Assembly (NCBI GenBank): GCA_019416455.1
Contig: DXXG01000028.1
Span: 372,001 to 436,000 of the forward strand
Direction: 5' to 3'
Source of the DNA: Clostridiales bacterium
Lineage (GTDB): Bacteria > Bacillota > Clostridia > Oscillospirales > Acutalibacteraceae
DNA: 64,000 bases
Shown here: one piece after another, positions 41,769 through 51,332 of the stretch
Position numbering within the stretch: the first letter of the stretch is position 1
Layout of the letters: each line of letters opens with the position of its first letter
Program-made: the position numbers and the translations under genes
The notes under the pieces: generated by a model
What the model was told of the DNA's origin: nothing
Seen by the model: only the letters and a program-made list of their open reading frames with translations
The model's database searches: none

Positions 41769-43493
41769 TCAGCCGATAGCCTCTTTGGGGCACAGAGTCT
41801 TGCACACGCCGCAGCCCACACACTGAGTGCCGTCGATGACAGCCTTGCCGTCACGATAACTGATGGCAGGGCAGCCGATACCCAGGCAGGCCTTGCAGCC
41901 GATGCACTTGTCCTGGTCCACCTTCAGGGCCGGAGCGTGCTTCACATATTTCAGCAGGGCGCAGGGACGGCGGCTGATAATCACAGAGGGCTCCTCGGCA
42001 GCCAGTTCTTCCTTCAGCACCCGAGTGACTTCCTTCAGATCGTAGGGGTCCACCACAGTGACCCGGTTGATACCGATGGCATGGCACAGAGCCTCCAGAT
42101 CGATGGCAGCAGCGGGCTCGCCTTTGATGTTGTAGCCGGTGGTGGGGTTCTGCTGGTGGCCGGTCATGCCGGTGATGGAGTTGTCCAGCACGATCACCAC
42201 CGAGTTAGAACGGTTGTAGGCAATGTCCACCAGGCTGGTAATGCCGGAATGAGCGAAGGTGGAGTCGCCGATGACAGCCACCGCTTTCTTCTCCCCTTCC
42301 TCGCCCCGGGCCTTGTTGTAGCCGTGGAGAGCGGACACGGAAGCGCCCATGCAGATGCAGGAATCCATGGCGCCCAGAGGAGCGGAAGCCCCCAAGGTAT
42401 AGCAGCCGATATCGCCGCTGACATAGACCTTCTCTCGCTTCAAGGCGTAGAACACGCCCCGGTGGGGACAACCGCAGCACATGACGGGAGGCCGCACAGG
42501 GATCTCGGTATCCAGAGAGACGCACTGGGCTTCTTCCCCGGTGAGAAGCTTCTTCACCAGCTTCTGGGAGAACTCCCCGCAGCGAGGGAACAACTCCTTG
42601 CCAATGACCTTCACGCCAATAGACTTGCAGTGGGTCTCCACAAACTCGTCCAGCTCCTCCACCACATAGACAGTTTCACAGGAAGCGGCAAAGTCCTGGA
42701 TCAGCTTCACGGGCAGGGGATATACCAGACCCAGCTTCAAATAGTTGACGCTGTCCCCCATGGCCTCTTTCACGTATTGGTACACAGCGCCGGAAGCGAT
42801 CACGCCCACCTTGGCGCCGTTGTTTTCTACCTTGTTGAGAGAGGTGGTCTCCGCGTAAGCGATGAGAGTTTGGGTACGGGTTTCCACCTTCTCATGCTTG
42901 GGCTTGGCGAAAGCGGGAAGCATCACGTTCTTGGAGGGGTCTTTCTTGTACTCCTTCAAAGGCAACTCTTTCCGCTCCCCATCCTCCACAATGCTGCGGG
43001 AATGGGCGATGCGGGTGGTCAGCCGGAGGATCACCGGGGTGTCGAACTGCTCGGAGAGCTCGTAGGCCAGTTTGGTGAACTCCTTACATTCAGAGGAATC
43101 CGCGGGCTCCAGCATGGGGACCTTGGCCGCCCGGGCGTAGTTGCGGGAATCCTGCTCGTTCTGAGAGGAATGCATGCCGGGGTCGTCGGCCACAGCCAGA
43201 ACCATGCCTCCGTTGACGCCGATATAGCTCATGGTGAACAGGGGATCCGCCGCCACGTTCAGGCCCACGTGCTTCATGGCGCAGAAGGAACGGGCGCCGC
43301 CGATAGAAGCACCACAGGCGGTCTCGGTGGCCACCTTCTCATTGGGAGCCCACTCGCAGTAAATCTCAGGATACTTCACCGCGGCTTCGGTGATCTCCGT
43401 ACTGGGGGTGCCGGGATAGGCGGACACCACCCGGACACCGGCCTCATACAGGCCTCTGGCAACCGCTTCGTTGCCCAGATACAATTCTTTCAT
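41769..43493 (-). CDS. iorA: Indolepyruvate ferredoxin oxidoreductase, alpha subunit
   Basis: A 574-residue subunit. N-terminal pyrimidine-binding domain (VRVVSAYPGTPSTEIT), TPP-binding domain (VIGDSTFAHSGI, VLDNSITGMTGHQ) and a C-terminal 2[4Fe-4S] domain (CIGCKACLGIGCP, CVGCGVCKTLCP). It catalyses TPP-dependent oxidative decarboxylation of indolepyruvate or other arylpyruvates. It lies 15 bp after the second PaaK gene. The CxxCxxxxxCP spacing of the first cluster is typical of IorA. Confidence 0.95.
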   Translation of the reverse strand: MKELYLGNEAVARGLYEAGVRVVSAYPGTPSTEITEAAVKYPEIYCEWAPNEKVATETACGASIGGARSFCAMKHVGLNVAADPLFTMSYIGVNGGMVLAVADDPGMHSSQNEQDSRNYARAAKVPMLEPADSSECKEFTKLAYELSEQFDTPVILRLTTRIAHSRSIVEDGERKELPLKEYKKDPSKNVMLPAFAKPKHEKVETRTQTLIAYAETTSLNKVENNGAKVGVIASGAVYQYVKEAMGDSVNYLKLGLVYPLPVKLIQDFAASCETVYVVEELDEFVETHCKSIGVKVIGKELFPRCGEFSQKLVKKLLTGEEAQCVSLDTEIPVRPPVMCCGCPHRGVFYALKREKVYVSGDIGCYTLGASAPLGAMDSCICMGASVSALHGYNKARGEEGEKKAVAVIGDSTFAHSGITSLVDIAYNRSNSVVIVLDNSITGMTGHQQNPTTGYNIKGEPAAAIDLEALCHAIGINRVTVVDPYDLKEVTRVLKEELAAEEPSVIISRRPCALLKYVKHAPALKVDQDKCIGCKACLGIGCPAISYRDGKAVIDGTQCVGCGVCKTLCPKEAIG

Positions 43494-43508
43494 TTGACTC
43501 TTCCTTCC

Positions 43509-44834
43509 TCATTGATCCTGGGGCTGATTCCGCAGATCCAGCACCCGCTTAGCCTTGCCCTGGAACCGCTCCAGGCTCTTGGGAGACACCAAGGTCACTT
43601 GGGTCTCCAAGCCCAGCACGCTCTTCAGGCGGTCATGTATGTTCTTCTGAAGTCTCTGAAGCTCACCGAAACTCTCCAGCAGAGAAGCGTCCACAAGCTC
43701 CACTTTCACTTCCAAAGTATCCAAATAATTCTTCTTGCGCACCACCAGCTGATAGTGAGGTCCAACGTTCTCCGTGCCCACCAGCACGCTCTCGATCTGA
43801 GAGGGGAACACGTTGACGCCCTTGATGATAAGCATATCATCGGTGCGGCCCATGACTTTATCCATACGCACATGGGTACGGCCGCAAGCGCAGGGCTCGT
43901 AGTTCGGCCGGGTGATATCCTTGGTCCGGTACCGCAGCACCGGCATGCCCAGACGGGTCAGCGTAGTGACCACCAGCTCGCCCACTTCTCCGGGGCCTTT
44001 CTGCTCCAGGGTATCCTGGTCAATGATCTCCGGCAGGAAGGCGTCCTCCGCAAAATGGAGCCCGCACCGCAGATGGCACTCACCGGAAACACCGGGGCCA
44101 GTCAGCTCGGTCATGCCATAGTTGTCCGTCACGGTGACTCCAAGGTTCTCCTCAATGCGCTGCCGCATCTCCTCGGTGCAGCCCTCGCTGCCCAGGATGC
44201 CATATTTCAGCTTGGCATAGGCTTCCTTGGGATAGGGGCTTTCCCGCACCAGTTCGCCCAGGTACAGGGCGTAAGAGGGAGTTGCCACCAGACCCGTGAC
44301 ACCAAAGTCACGCAGCATCATCAACTGCTTTTCCGAGTTGCCGGAGGAAGCGGGGATCACCGTGGCACCCACCTTTTCCAGGCCGAAGTGGAGCCCCAGG
44401 GCTCCCGTGAACAGGCCGTAACCAAAAGAAATCTGGATGATGTCCTCCTCGGTGACACCGGAAGCAGTGACGATACGTGCCACGAAATCGGACCAATTTT
44501 CGATGTCCTGCTTGGTGTAAGCGCCCACTGTGGGCTTACCCGTGGTGCCCGAGGAAGCGTGGATGCGTACGATGTCCTTCATGGGGACAGCCAGCATCCC
44601 AAAGGGATAGTTGTCCCGGATATCGTCTTTCGTGGTAAAGGGGATGTACTGGATATCCGACAGCGTCCGGATTTTATCACCGGAGGTGATCCCCGCCGTA
44701 TTCAAACGCTCATGGTAAAAGGGAACGTTGTTGTAGCAGTAGTCCACCATCCAGCGCAGACGGCGAAGCTGAAGCTCCTCGATATCCGCCCGCTTCATCG
44801 TCTCAATGTCTTTTTGAAAAAACCTTGGTTCCAT
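43509..44834 (-). CDS. Phenylacetate-CoA ligase (PaaK-like), copy 2
   Basis: A 441-residue paralogue of the ligase at 39782. It keeps IHASSGTTGKPTVGAYT, YGMTELTGPGVSGE, YRTKDITRP and MGRTDDMLIIKGVNVFPSQ. It is the first gene of the operon paaK-iorA-iorB-paaK-ACT. Two diverged ligases around one oxidoreductase suggest different acyl groups, or forward and reverse use; sequence alone does not decide. Confidence 0.87.
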   Translation of the reverse strand: MEPRFFQKDIETMKRADIEELQLRRLRWMVDYCYNNVPFYHERLNTAGITSGDKIRTLSDIQYIPFTTKDDIRDNYPFGMLAVPMKDIVRIHASSGTTGKPTVGAYTKQDIENWSDFVARIVTASGVTEEDIIQISFGYGLFTGALGLHFGLEKVGATVIPASSGNSEKQLMMLRDFGVTGLVATPSYALYLGELVRESPYPKEAYAKLKYGILGSEGCTEEMRQRIEENLGVTVTDNYGMTELTGPGVSGECHLRCGLHFAEDAFLPEIIDQDTLEQKGPGEVGELVVTTLTRLGMPVLRYRTKDITRPNYEPCACGRTHVRMDKVMGRTDDMLIIKGVNVFPSQIESVLVGTENVGPHYQLVVRKKNYLDTLEVKVELVDASLLESFGELQRLQKNIHDRLKSVLGLETQVTLVSPKSLERFQGKAKRVLDLRNQPQDQ

Positions 44835-44926
44835 GGTCTCCCAAACCTTCCTTCCCGGCGGCGTTTTAAAACGCTCCCGCCGGTGTTTTCTGGCGCTTTA
44901 AATCAGAAAAGCAGCCTTAGGTTATT

Positions 44927-45814
44927 TTACCGTAAATTTTGGCGGTTTGCAACACTTTTTCTACACGCTTCCATTTTTTCCGCCAACCAAGGCAGGTGGA
45001 CCTCAAATTTGGGGCCGAAACGGTGGTCAGGACTTTTCTCAAAAGTGGTCTCAATGGTGCGCCAGGTGAATTCCGTGGCGGTCTCGCAGGCCTCTTCCAA
45101 AGCCGCTCCGTTGAGCAGTCCGCCCAGCAGAGCCGAAGCAAACAAATCGCCGGTACCGTGGTAGAAACCTTCGATCCGATCAGTAAGGAACAGTTCCATC
45201 CGACCAGTGCGGGAATCGAAACAGGCCGTCCCTAAACTGCCAGCTTTCAGCCACACACCGGTGAGCACTGCCATTCTAGGACCCATCCCGCACAGCTTTT
45301 CCAGGATCTCCTCTACCTTGTCGCGAGTATAGGGGCCCGGATCGTACTCCATCCCCAGCAGATGGCAAGCCTCAGTCATGTTGGGGACCACGATATCCGC
45401 TTTCCGGCAGAGCCGCTCCATGCCGTCGGCCATTTCCTGGGTGTAGGTCTGGTACAGCTTGCCTCCATCCCCCATCACCGGATCCACCATGATGAGGGTG
45501 TCCTCTTCCTTAAACCAATCAAAGATCTGCTCCACCAGACCGATCTGCCCTGCGCTGCCCAAAAAGCCGCTGTATAAAGACCGAAACTGGCAGCCGATCT
45601 TTTTCCAGTGTTCCGCCATGGGAAGCAGATCTCCGGTAAGATCCCGATAGGTAAAGCCGGTAAAGCCGCCGGTATGAGTGGAAAGCACCGCCGTAGGCAT
45701 AACGGAAGTTTCCACCCCGCAACCGGAGAGCACCGGCAGAGCCACTGTCAAAGAGCATTTGCCCACCCCGGAAATATCGTGGATGGCAAGGCAGCTCATT
45801 TCTTTATATTCCAT
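44927..45814 (-). CDS. pdxY: Pyridoxal/pyridoxamine kinase
   Basis: A 295-residue ribokinase-fold enzyme beginning MEYKEMSCLAIHDISGVGKC. The motifs SVMPTAVLSTHTGGF, VDPVMGDGGKLY and GTGDLFASALLGGLL (catalytic Asp in GTGD) are those of PdxY/PdxK. I start at ATG 45814, since the 34 preceding residues are intergenic in character. It makes PLP from B6 vitamers, a cofactor needed by the aminotransferase at 52.5 kb. Shares strand with the PaaK/Ior operon, 92 bp upstream. Confidence 0.85.
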   Translation of the reverse strand: MEYKEMSCLAIHDISGVGKCSLTVALPVLSGCGVETSVMPTAVLSTHTGGFTGFTYRDLTGDLLPMAEHWKKIGCQFRSLYSGFLGSAGQIGLVEQIFDWFKEEDTLIMVDPVMGDGGKLYQTYTQEMADGMERLCRKADIVVPNMTEACHLLGMEYDPGPYTRDKVEEILEKLCGMGPRMAVLTGVWLKAGSLGTACFDSRTGRMELFLTDRIEGFYHGTGDLFASALLGGLLNGAALEEACETATEFTWRTIETTFEKSPDHRFGPKFEVHLPWLAEKMEACRKSVANRQNLR

Positions 45815-46078
45815 AGGTAATGTCCCGCCTTTTTTAAAGGATAATGGAACCAGTTTAGTACAGCCGGAGCGGATTGTCAAACCGGAACCGTGCCTAAAAG
45901 TCATCCGACATTCCATTTGAGAAGGAGCTCTATTTTTTTCAATAATTTTTCAAAATTTATATGGAACTTTTGCAACCTTTGTGACCGTTATGGTATTCTT
46001 ATAGATGGAGAGAAACAGGAGATAACCGAATGTGGTCCGGCGTATCAAGCCCCGGACATCAAGGAGGTTGATGTACTT

Positions 46079-47491
46079 ATGAAAAAGAAAACATTCGCCA
46101 CCACTCTTTGCGTTTTATTGAGCGTGCTTCTTCTTTTCGGCTGCGCGGCTGCTCCCGTTTCCAGTCTGGGACCTGCGGTCCAGAGCCTTCCTGAGAAAGA
46201 TCCCCTCTCCGTTTCTCAGGAGCAAGACCCCTTTACCGATGTTTCTCCCAGCGACTGGTTCTACGACCACGTGATGTGGACCGTAGATGCCGGGTATTTC
46301 TCCGGGACCACCGACACCACTTTTGAACCCCACTCCCCCATGAGCCGGGCTATGCTGGTGACGGTTCTGGCAAACCGGGAGGGAATTGCTCCCAACTTGT
46401 ATCAGGACTGCCGCTTTTCCGATGTGGAATCTGGCGCCTGGTATGCCCAGCCTGTGGAATGGGCCGCCACTTGGGGGATCGTCAGCGGCACCGGTATGGG
46501 AAAATTCACCTATAACACCTTGACATTGGAGACCTTCTCCCCTGCCGCTCCCCTCACCCGCCAAGACGGAGCGATGATCCTCTACAACTATCTGAAGAAG
46601 CTGGGCATGGACGCCACTGTTCAGGAAGGGGCGGCTGACCAGTTCTCCGACGCCGGGGAGATCTCATCCTACGCCCGAACCGCTCTTGACTGGGCGGTGT
46701 GTACCGGGATCCTAAAGGGTGACGGCGGGAAGCTCCGCCCCCAAGGAACCCTCACCCGGGCGGAAGCGGCCGCTCTCCTTCACAGCTTCTTGGACCTGCT
46801 TCCAGAAGGAACTGTTTTGGGCGATTTCCCAGTGAAACCCATCCAGGATATCCTATTTAAAGCAAACGGCCAGATTTACACCTACCGCATCCCCCAGATC
46901 CAACTGGACAGCGTAAACACGCAGCCGATCCATGACGCCATCAACGAGACCTATTTTGAGACTCTGAGCTGGGTCCAAGAGAACGCGGGTTCCGGGTATT
47001 CTCCCTTCTGCTCCCAGATCGGCTACTTCACCGGCATGACTCACGGAGTATTGTCCCTGGTGACCTTCGATCGCACCAACGAGGACCTCGACTACCTAGT
47101 CTGGAACGTGGACACAGCCACCGGCCAGCAGATAGACAGCGCTTCCCTTTTGGAGAGATCAGGTTACACCCTGGAGGAGTATCAACGGGCAGCCCGGGGG
47201 GCATTGGAGAAAGCTTTCAATAACTTCGAGGCTTATTACCTGGAAGGCTTGGAATGCAACCCCTACCTGGACCCCTTCCTGCGGGAAATGACTCTCTACC
47301 CCGCCAGCTACGGCTTCGAGGACTGGGAACCCCCTGCCGGCGAGCCGTTTTTCGGTGAACCCCACTCCATGCAGGGCGCCCAGCTTTTTGTAGACAGCAG
47401 CGGTCAGCTTTGGATAGTGGGAGTAATTTGGCACGATGTAGGTTCCGGGCGGAGGTATGTGGCGCTGCCCCTGGAGCTTTATTGGAAATAA
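46079..47491 (+). CDS. SLH-domain lipoprotein with C-terminal DUF3298-like region
   Basis: A 470-residue lipoprotein starting at ATG 46079, downstream of AAGGAGG. Signal peptide MKKKTFATTLCVLLSVLLLF with lipobox LFGC. SLH-type repeats follow: FTDVSPSDWFYDHVMW, FSDVESGAWYAQPVEW and FSDAGEISSYARTALDW, over residues 45-240. The C-terminal half (QIYTYRIPQIQLDSVNTQ and later YTLEEYQRAARGALEKA) resembles the DUF3298/RsiV-like fold. It is probably cell-surface located. Lipid anchor plus SLH repeats is an unusual double attachment, unless these SLH units have lost polymer binding. Confidence 0.75.
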   Translation: MKKKTFATTLCVLLSVLLLFGCAAAPVSSLGPAVQSLPEKDPLSVSQEQDPFTDVSPSDWFYDHVMWTVDAGYFSGTTDTTFEPHSPMSRAMLVTVLANREGIAPNLYQDCRFSDVESGAWYAQPVEWAATWGIVSGTGMGKFTYNTLTLETFSPAAPLTRQDGAMILYNYLKKLGMDATVQEGAADQFSDAGEISSYARTALDWAVCTGILKGDGGKLRPQGTLTRAEAAALLHSFLDLLPEGTVLGDFPVKPIQDILFKANGQIYTYRIPQIQLDSVNTQPIHDAINETYFETLSWVQENAGSGYSPFCSQIGYFTGMTHGVLSLVTFDRTNEDLDYLVWNVDTATGQQIDSASLLERSGYTLEEYQRAARGALEKAFNNFEAYYLEGLECNPYLDPFLREMTLYPASYGFEDWEPPAGEPFFGEPHSMQGAQLFVDSSGQLWIVGVIWHDVGSGRRYVALPLELYWK

Positions 47492-47532
47492 CTTTTTAAA
47501 AGGGTAATCAATAAAATAGAAAATAAAAAGAA

Positions 47533-47560
47533 GGCTGCCGGGAGACCGGCGGCCTTTTTT
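47533..47560 (+). terminator. Terminator after the SLH lipoprotein
   Basis: GGCTGCCGG (47533-47541) and CCGGCGGCC (47546-47554) around GAGA, followed by TTTTTT. Confidence 0.9.
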
Positions 47561-47670
47561 CGTTGTATGATGTCCTCAAAACAAGGGATTTACAAACCGG
47601 GAGAAAAATGGTAAACTATTTGATAATTATCGGCTTTTGGCACGTTGGCCGGAAGAAAGGCGGGAACACT

Positions 47671-47778
47671 ATGAAAGGCTACAACGACAAGGGAAGAAAG
47701 TTGTTCGTCCGCGTCACCGCATGGGTCCTGGTGGTGTTGATGGTCGCCACGGTCTTTTCCGTACTGATCTTCCGGTAA
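47671..47778 (+). CDS. Small single-span membrane protein, 35 residues
   Basis: The likely product starts at ATG 47671 after AAAGGCGGG. It has a basic N-terminus (MKGYNDKGRKLFVRVTAW) and one membrane helix (VLVVLMVATVFSVLIF). It precedes metG by about 60 bp in the same direction. Similar tiny DUF4044-like membrane proteins are frequent in Firmicutes; function unknown. Confidence 0.55.
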   Translation: MKGYNDKGRKLFVRVTAWVLVVLMVATVFSVLIFR

Positions 47779-47840
47779 AAAACGGGATCTTTTTTCAGGA
47801 ATACAGCCGCCCTCTGGGCGGGATGGAGGGTTTTCACACT

Positions 47841-49799
47841 ATGAGCAACAAAGGGAAGTATTATCTGACAACAGCCATTGCTTACACGTCCGGTAAGCCT
47901 CACATCGGCAACGTGTATGAGATCGTCTTGGCGGACAGCATCGCCCGCTTCAAGCGCATGGAAGGCTACGACGTGTTTTTCCAGACCGGTACCGACGAAC
48001 ACGGTGAGAAAAACGAGCTGAAAGCAGAAGCGGAAGGCGTCACTCCCAAGGAATTCGTGGACCGGGTGGCCGGCATCATCAAAGGTCAGTTCGACCTGAT
48101 GAACGTCTCCTACGACCACTTCATCCGCACCACCGACGATTACCACGAGGAACAGGTGAAGAAGATCTTCAAGTACCTTTACGACAAGGGTGACATTTAC
48201 AAGGGCGCCTACGAGGGTCTGTACTGCACTCCCTGCGAGAGCTTCTGGACCGAGAGCCAGCTGGTGGACGGCAAATGCCCCGACTGCGGCCGGGAAGTCC
48301 ACCCCGCCAAGGAGGAAGCCTACTTCTTCAAGATGAGCAAGTACGCTCAGCGGCTCATCGACCACATCAACGCTCATCCCGAGTTCATCCAGCCCGTGGC
48401 CCGGAAAAACGAGATGATGAACAACTTCCTGCTGCCCGGTTTGCAGGACCTGTGCGTGTCCCGTACCTCTTTCACCTGGGGCATCCCCGTGGACTTTGAC
48501 CCCAAGCACGTGGTGTACGTGTGGCTGGACGCTTTGACCAACTACATCACCGGTATCGGCTACCACTGCGGTGAGGAGAGCACGGAGCAATTCGGGAAAC
48601 TGTGGCCCGCCGACCTGCATCTGATCGGCAAGGACATTATCCGCTTCCACACCATCTATTGGCCCATCTTCCTGATGGCTCTTGACCTGCCCCTGCCCAA
48701 GCAGGTGTTCGGCCATCCCTGGCTACTGATGAACGGCGGCAAAATGAGCAAGAGCAAGGGCAACATCATCTACGCCGACGACCTGGTGGACATGTTTGGC
48801 GTGGACGCAGTGCGGTACTTCCTGCTCCACGAGATGCCCTACGACAACGACGGCAACCTGACCTGGGAGCTTGTCTGCGAGCGGACCAACTCCGACCTGG
48901 CCAACACACTGGGCAATCTGGTGAACCGGACCATCTCCATGAGCAACAAGTACTTTGACGGTGTGGTGACCAACACCGGCGTCACCGAGCCCGTGGACGA
49001 CAATTTGAAAGCTGTGGCTGCTGCCTGCCGCGATAAGGCCGCCGCGAAGATGGCTGACCTGAAGGTGGCCGACGCCATTACTGAGATCTTCACCCTGTTC
49101 AAGCGTTGCAACAAATATATTGACGAGACCATGCCCTGGGTGCTGGCCAAGTCCGAGGACACCAAGCCCCGTCTGGCCACAGTGCTCTACAACCTGGTAG
49201 ACTGCGTCTGCCTGGGCGCTTCCCTGCTCCAGCCCTTCATGCCCAGCACCTGCGAGAACATCTTCCAGCAGCTGAATGCCCAGCCCCGTGACTGGGACGA
49301 TCAGGTCAAGACCGGCCTGTATCCCAGCGGGAACAAGGTCACTGACAAACCGGAGATCCTCTTCGCCCGCCTGGACGTGAACGAAGTCATGGACAAAGTG
49401 GTGGCCATGGAAGAAGCCCGCAAGCCTAAGCCCGCCATCGAAGTGGAGCCCCAGCTCACCGAGCCGGTTGACTTCGATACTTTCTGCAAGTGTGATTTCC
49501 GCGCCGTGAAAGTGAAGGCCTGCGAAGCTGTGAAGAAAAGCGCCAAACTGCTGCGCTTCACCCTGGACGACGGCACCGGTACAGACCGGCAGATCCTCTC
49601 CGGCATCCACAAGTGGTACGAGCCTGAGGACCTCATCGGTAAGACCCTGGTAGCCATTGTGAACCTGCCGCCCCGGAAGATGATGGGCCTGGAAAGCTGC
49701 GGTATGCTGCTTTCCGCCGTCCACACGGAAAAGGGCGAGGAGTGCCTGCACCTGATGATGGTGGACGACTCCATCCCCGCGGGCGCCAAGCTCTGCTAA
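47841..49799 (+). CDS. metG: Methionyl-tRNA synthetase
   Basis: A 652-residue class I synthetase. HIGH-type motif SGKPHIGN, zinc knuckle CTPCESFW...CPDC, and KMSKSKGN are present, and the C-terminal 110 residues form an EMAP/CsaA-like tRNA-binding domain (FCKCDFRAVKVKACEAVKK). I start at ATG 47841 after GGAGGG; the longer frame is read through the small membrane gene. It attaches methionine to tRNA-Met in the cytosol. tatD follows 27 bp downstream. Confidence 0.96.
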   Translation: MSNKGKYYLTTAIAYTSGKPHIGNVYEIVLADSIARFKRMEGYDVFFQTGTDEHGEKNELKAEAEGVTPKEFVDRVAGIIKGQFDLMNVSYDHFIRTTDDYHEEQVKKIFKYLYDKGDIYKGAYEGLYCTPCESFWTESQLVDGKCPDCGREVHPAKEEAYFFKMSKYAQRLIDHINAHPEFIQPVARKNEMMNNFLLPGLQDLCVSRTSFTWGIPVDFDPKHVVYVWLDALTNYITGIGYHCGEESTEQFGKLWPADLHLIGKDIIRFHTIYWPIFLMALDLPLPKQVFGHPWLLMNGGKMSKSKGNIIYADDLVDMFGVDAVRYFLLHEMPYDNDGNLTWELVCERTNSDLANTLGNLVNRTISMSNKYFDGVVTNTGVTEPVDDNLKAVAAACRDKAAAKMADLKVADAITEIFTLFKRCNKYIDETMPWVLAKSEDTKPRLATVLYNLVDCVCLGASLLQPFMPSTCENIFQQLNAQPRDWDDQVKTGLYPSGNKVTDKPEILFARLDVNEVMDKVVAMEEARKPKPAIEVEPQLTEPVDFDTFCKCDFRAVKVKACEAVKKSAKLLRFTLDDGTGTDRQILSGIHKWYEPEDLIGKTLVAIVNLPPRKMMGLESCGMLLSAVHTEKGEECLHLMMVDDSIPAGAKLC

Positions 49800-49826
49800 G
49801 AACATTCCCTAAGGTTATAGAAAACA

Positions 49827-50600
49827 ATGATACATTCCATTTTTGATTCCCACGCCCACTACGACGATTCCCAGTTCGACGAGGACCGGGAACAGCTTTT
49901 GGGCTGGGTGCTGCAAGAAAAAGGTGTCAGCGGCGTCATCAACATGGGTGCTGACCTAGAAGGCTGCCGCGCCACTGTGGAGCTGGCCCGCCGGTACGAC
50001 TACTTCTACGGCGGGGTGGGCATTCATCCGGAGTGCGCCCGAGAGCTGCCGGAGGACTGGCTCACTCAGGTCCGGGAGATGCTGAAAGAGCCCAAGATCG
50101 TGGCTCTGGGAGAGATCGGCCTGGACTATCACTGGCTGGACGAGTGCCCCAAAGACCGTCAGAAGGAAGTGTTCGCCGCTCAGCTGGAGTTGGCGAAAGA
50201 GTTGGCGGTCCCCGTGGTGATCCACGACCGAGAAGCCCACGCTGATGTGCTGGAATTTCTCCAGAAATACCAGCCCGCCGGGGTGGTCCACTGCTTCTCC
50301 GGAAGCTGGGAAACCGCCCGGGAAATCCTCAAGCTGGGGATGTACATCGGGCTGGGCGGTGTGGTCACCTTTAAAAACGCCCGTCACGCAGTGGAAGTGG
50401 CTCAGAACCTGCCCCTGGACCGGCTGCTACTGGAGACTGACGCCCCTTACATGGCGCCGGTACCCCATCGGGGAAAACGAAACGACTCCTCCCTCATCGC
50501 CCATGTGGCGGAGAAGATCGGAGAACTGCGGGGCATGGACCCCCAGGCGGTGGTAGAGATCGCCGGAGAAAACACCCGCAGGCTGTTTGGGATCGCATGA
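49827..50600 (+). CDS. tatD: TatD-family metal-dependent hydrolase
   Basis: A 257-residue TIM-barrel hydrolase with metal ligands FDSHAHYDD at the start, GVGIHPECARE, GEIGLDYHW, VHCFSGSW and LETDAPYMAP. TatD enzymes are 3'-5' exonucleases/deoxyribonucleases. It overlaps no gene but lies between metG and a radical SAM gene, the common metG-tatD order of Firmicutes. Confidence 0.93.
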   Translation: MIHSIFDSHAHYDDSQFDEDREQLLGWVLQEKGVSGVINMGADLEGCRATVELARRYDYFYGGVGIHPECARELPEDWLTQVREMLKEPKIVALGEIGLDYHWLDECPKDRQKEVFAAQLELAKELAVPVVIHDREAHADVLEFLQKYQPAGVVHCFSGSWETAREILKLGMYIGLGGVVTFKNARHAVEVAQNLPLDRLLLETDAPYMAPVPHRGKRNDSSLIAHVAEKIGELRGMDPQAVVEIAGENTRRLFGIA

Positions 50601-50616
50601 GAAAGGATTGATACCA

Positions 50617-51243
50617 ATGGAAGATAACAACTACGTTGCGTCCATCACCTACGAATACGAGAAAAACCTCTACGTAAACATGACCAATCAGTGCTGCAAC
50701 GCCTGCGATTTCTGTCTGAGACAGAACAGCTCCGGCAGCCTGTACGCCAAAAACCTTTGGTACAAGAGCGCCGAGCCCACCAAGGAGGAGATCTGGGAGG
50801 ATCTTTGCCGCCGGGACCTGAACCGTTACAATGAAGTGGTGTTCTGCGGTTACGGAGAACCCGCCTGCCGCTGGGACGACATGATGTGGCTGTGCGATCA
50901 GCTGAAGGCCAATGGCTCTCACTTCATCCGGATCAACACCAACGGCCTGGCAGACCTGATCACCGGCCGCAACGCCGCTTTGGAGCTGGACGGTCGGGTA
51001 GACGCGGTATCTGTCAGCCTGAATGCCAGCACACCGGAAGGCTATGATGCGGTATGCCACAGCAAATTCGGGCTGGACGCCTTCCCCGCCATTTTGAAAT
51101 TCACCGCCAGCGCGGTGCTGAATGTTCCCCATGTGCGCATGACCGTGGTCAGCACCATGCCCAAGGAAGAGATCGACGAGTGCAAGCACATCTGCGAGCG
51201 CATCGGCGCCGACTTCTACGTGCGGGAATACATTGACAAGTAA
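50617..51243 (+). CDS. TatD-associated radical SAM protein
   Basis: A 208-residue radical SAM protein of the TatD-linked family. The cluster-binding CxxxCxxC is CCNACDFC near residue 27, followed by CGYGEPACRWDDM and later INTNGLADLITGRN. The start at ATG 50617 follows GAAAGGA, 16 bp after the tatD stop. Function is unknown; the family is recognised by its fixed neighbourhood with tatD, as here. Confidence 0.88.
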   Translation: MEDNNYVASITYEYEKNLYVNMTNQCCNACDFCLRQNSSGSLYAKNLWYKSAEPTKEEIWEDLCRRDLNRYNEVVFCGYGEPACRWDDMMWLCDQLKANGSHFIRINTNGLADLITGRNAALELDGRVDAVSVSLNASTPEGYDAVCHSKFGLDAFPAILKFTASAVLNVPHVRMTVVSTMPKEEIDECKHICERIGADFYVREYIDK

Positions 51244-51254
51244 GCGACAAAGCG

Positions 51255-51287
51255 AAAAGCGGAGGGACACAATGTTCCTCCGCTTTT
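51255..51287 (+). terminator. Terminator after the radical SAM gene
   Basis: AAAAGCGGAGG (51255-51265) and CCTCCGCTTTT (51277-51287), followed by more T. Confidence 0.9.
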
Positions 51288-51293
51288 TTGTGC

Positions 51294-51332
51294 AAAAGAT
51301 CCCGCAAGTCGAGATGACTTGCGGGATCTTTT
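51294..51332. terminator. Second terminator-like perfect hairpin
   Basis: A perfect 17-bp stem: AAAAGATCCCGCAAGTC (51294-51310) and GACTTGCGGGATCTTTT (51316-51332) around GAGAT. It can work in both directions, but no gene lies between it and the previous terminator. Confidence 0.8.
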
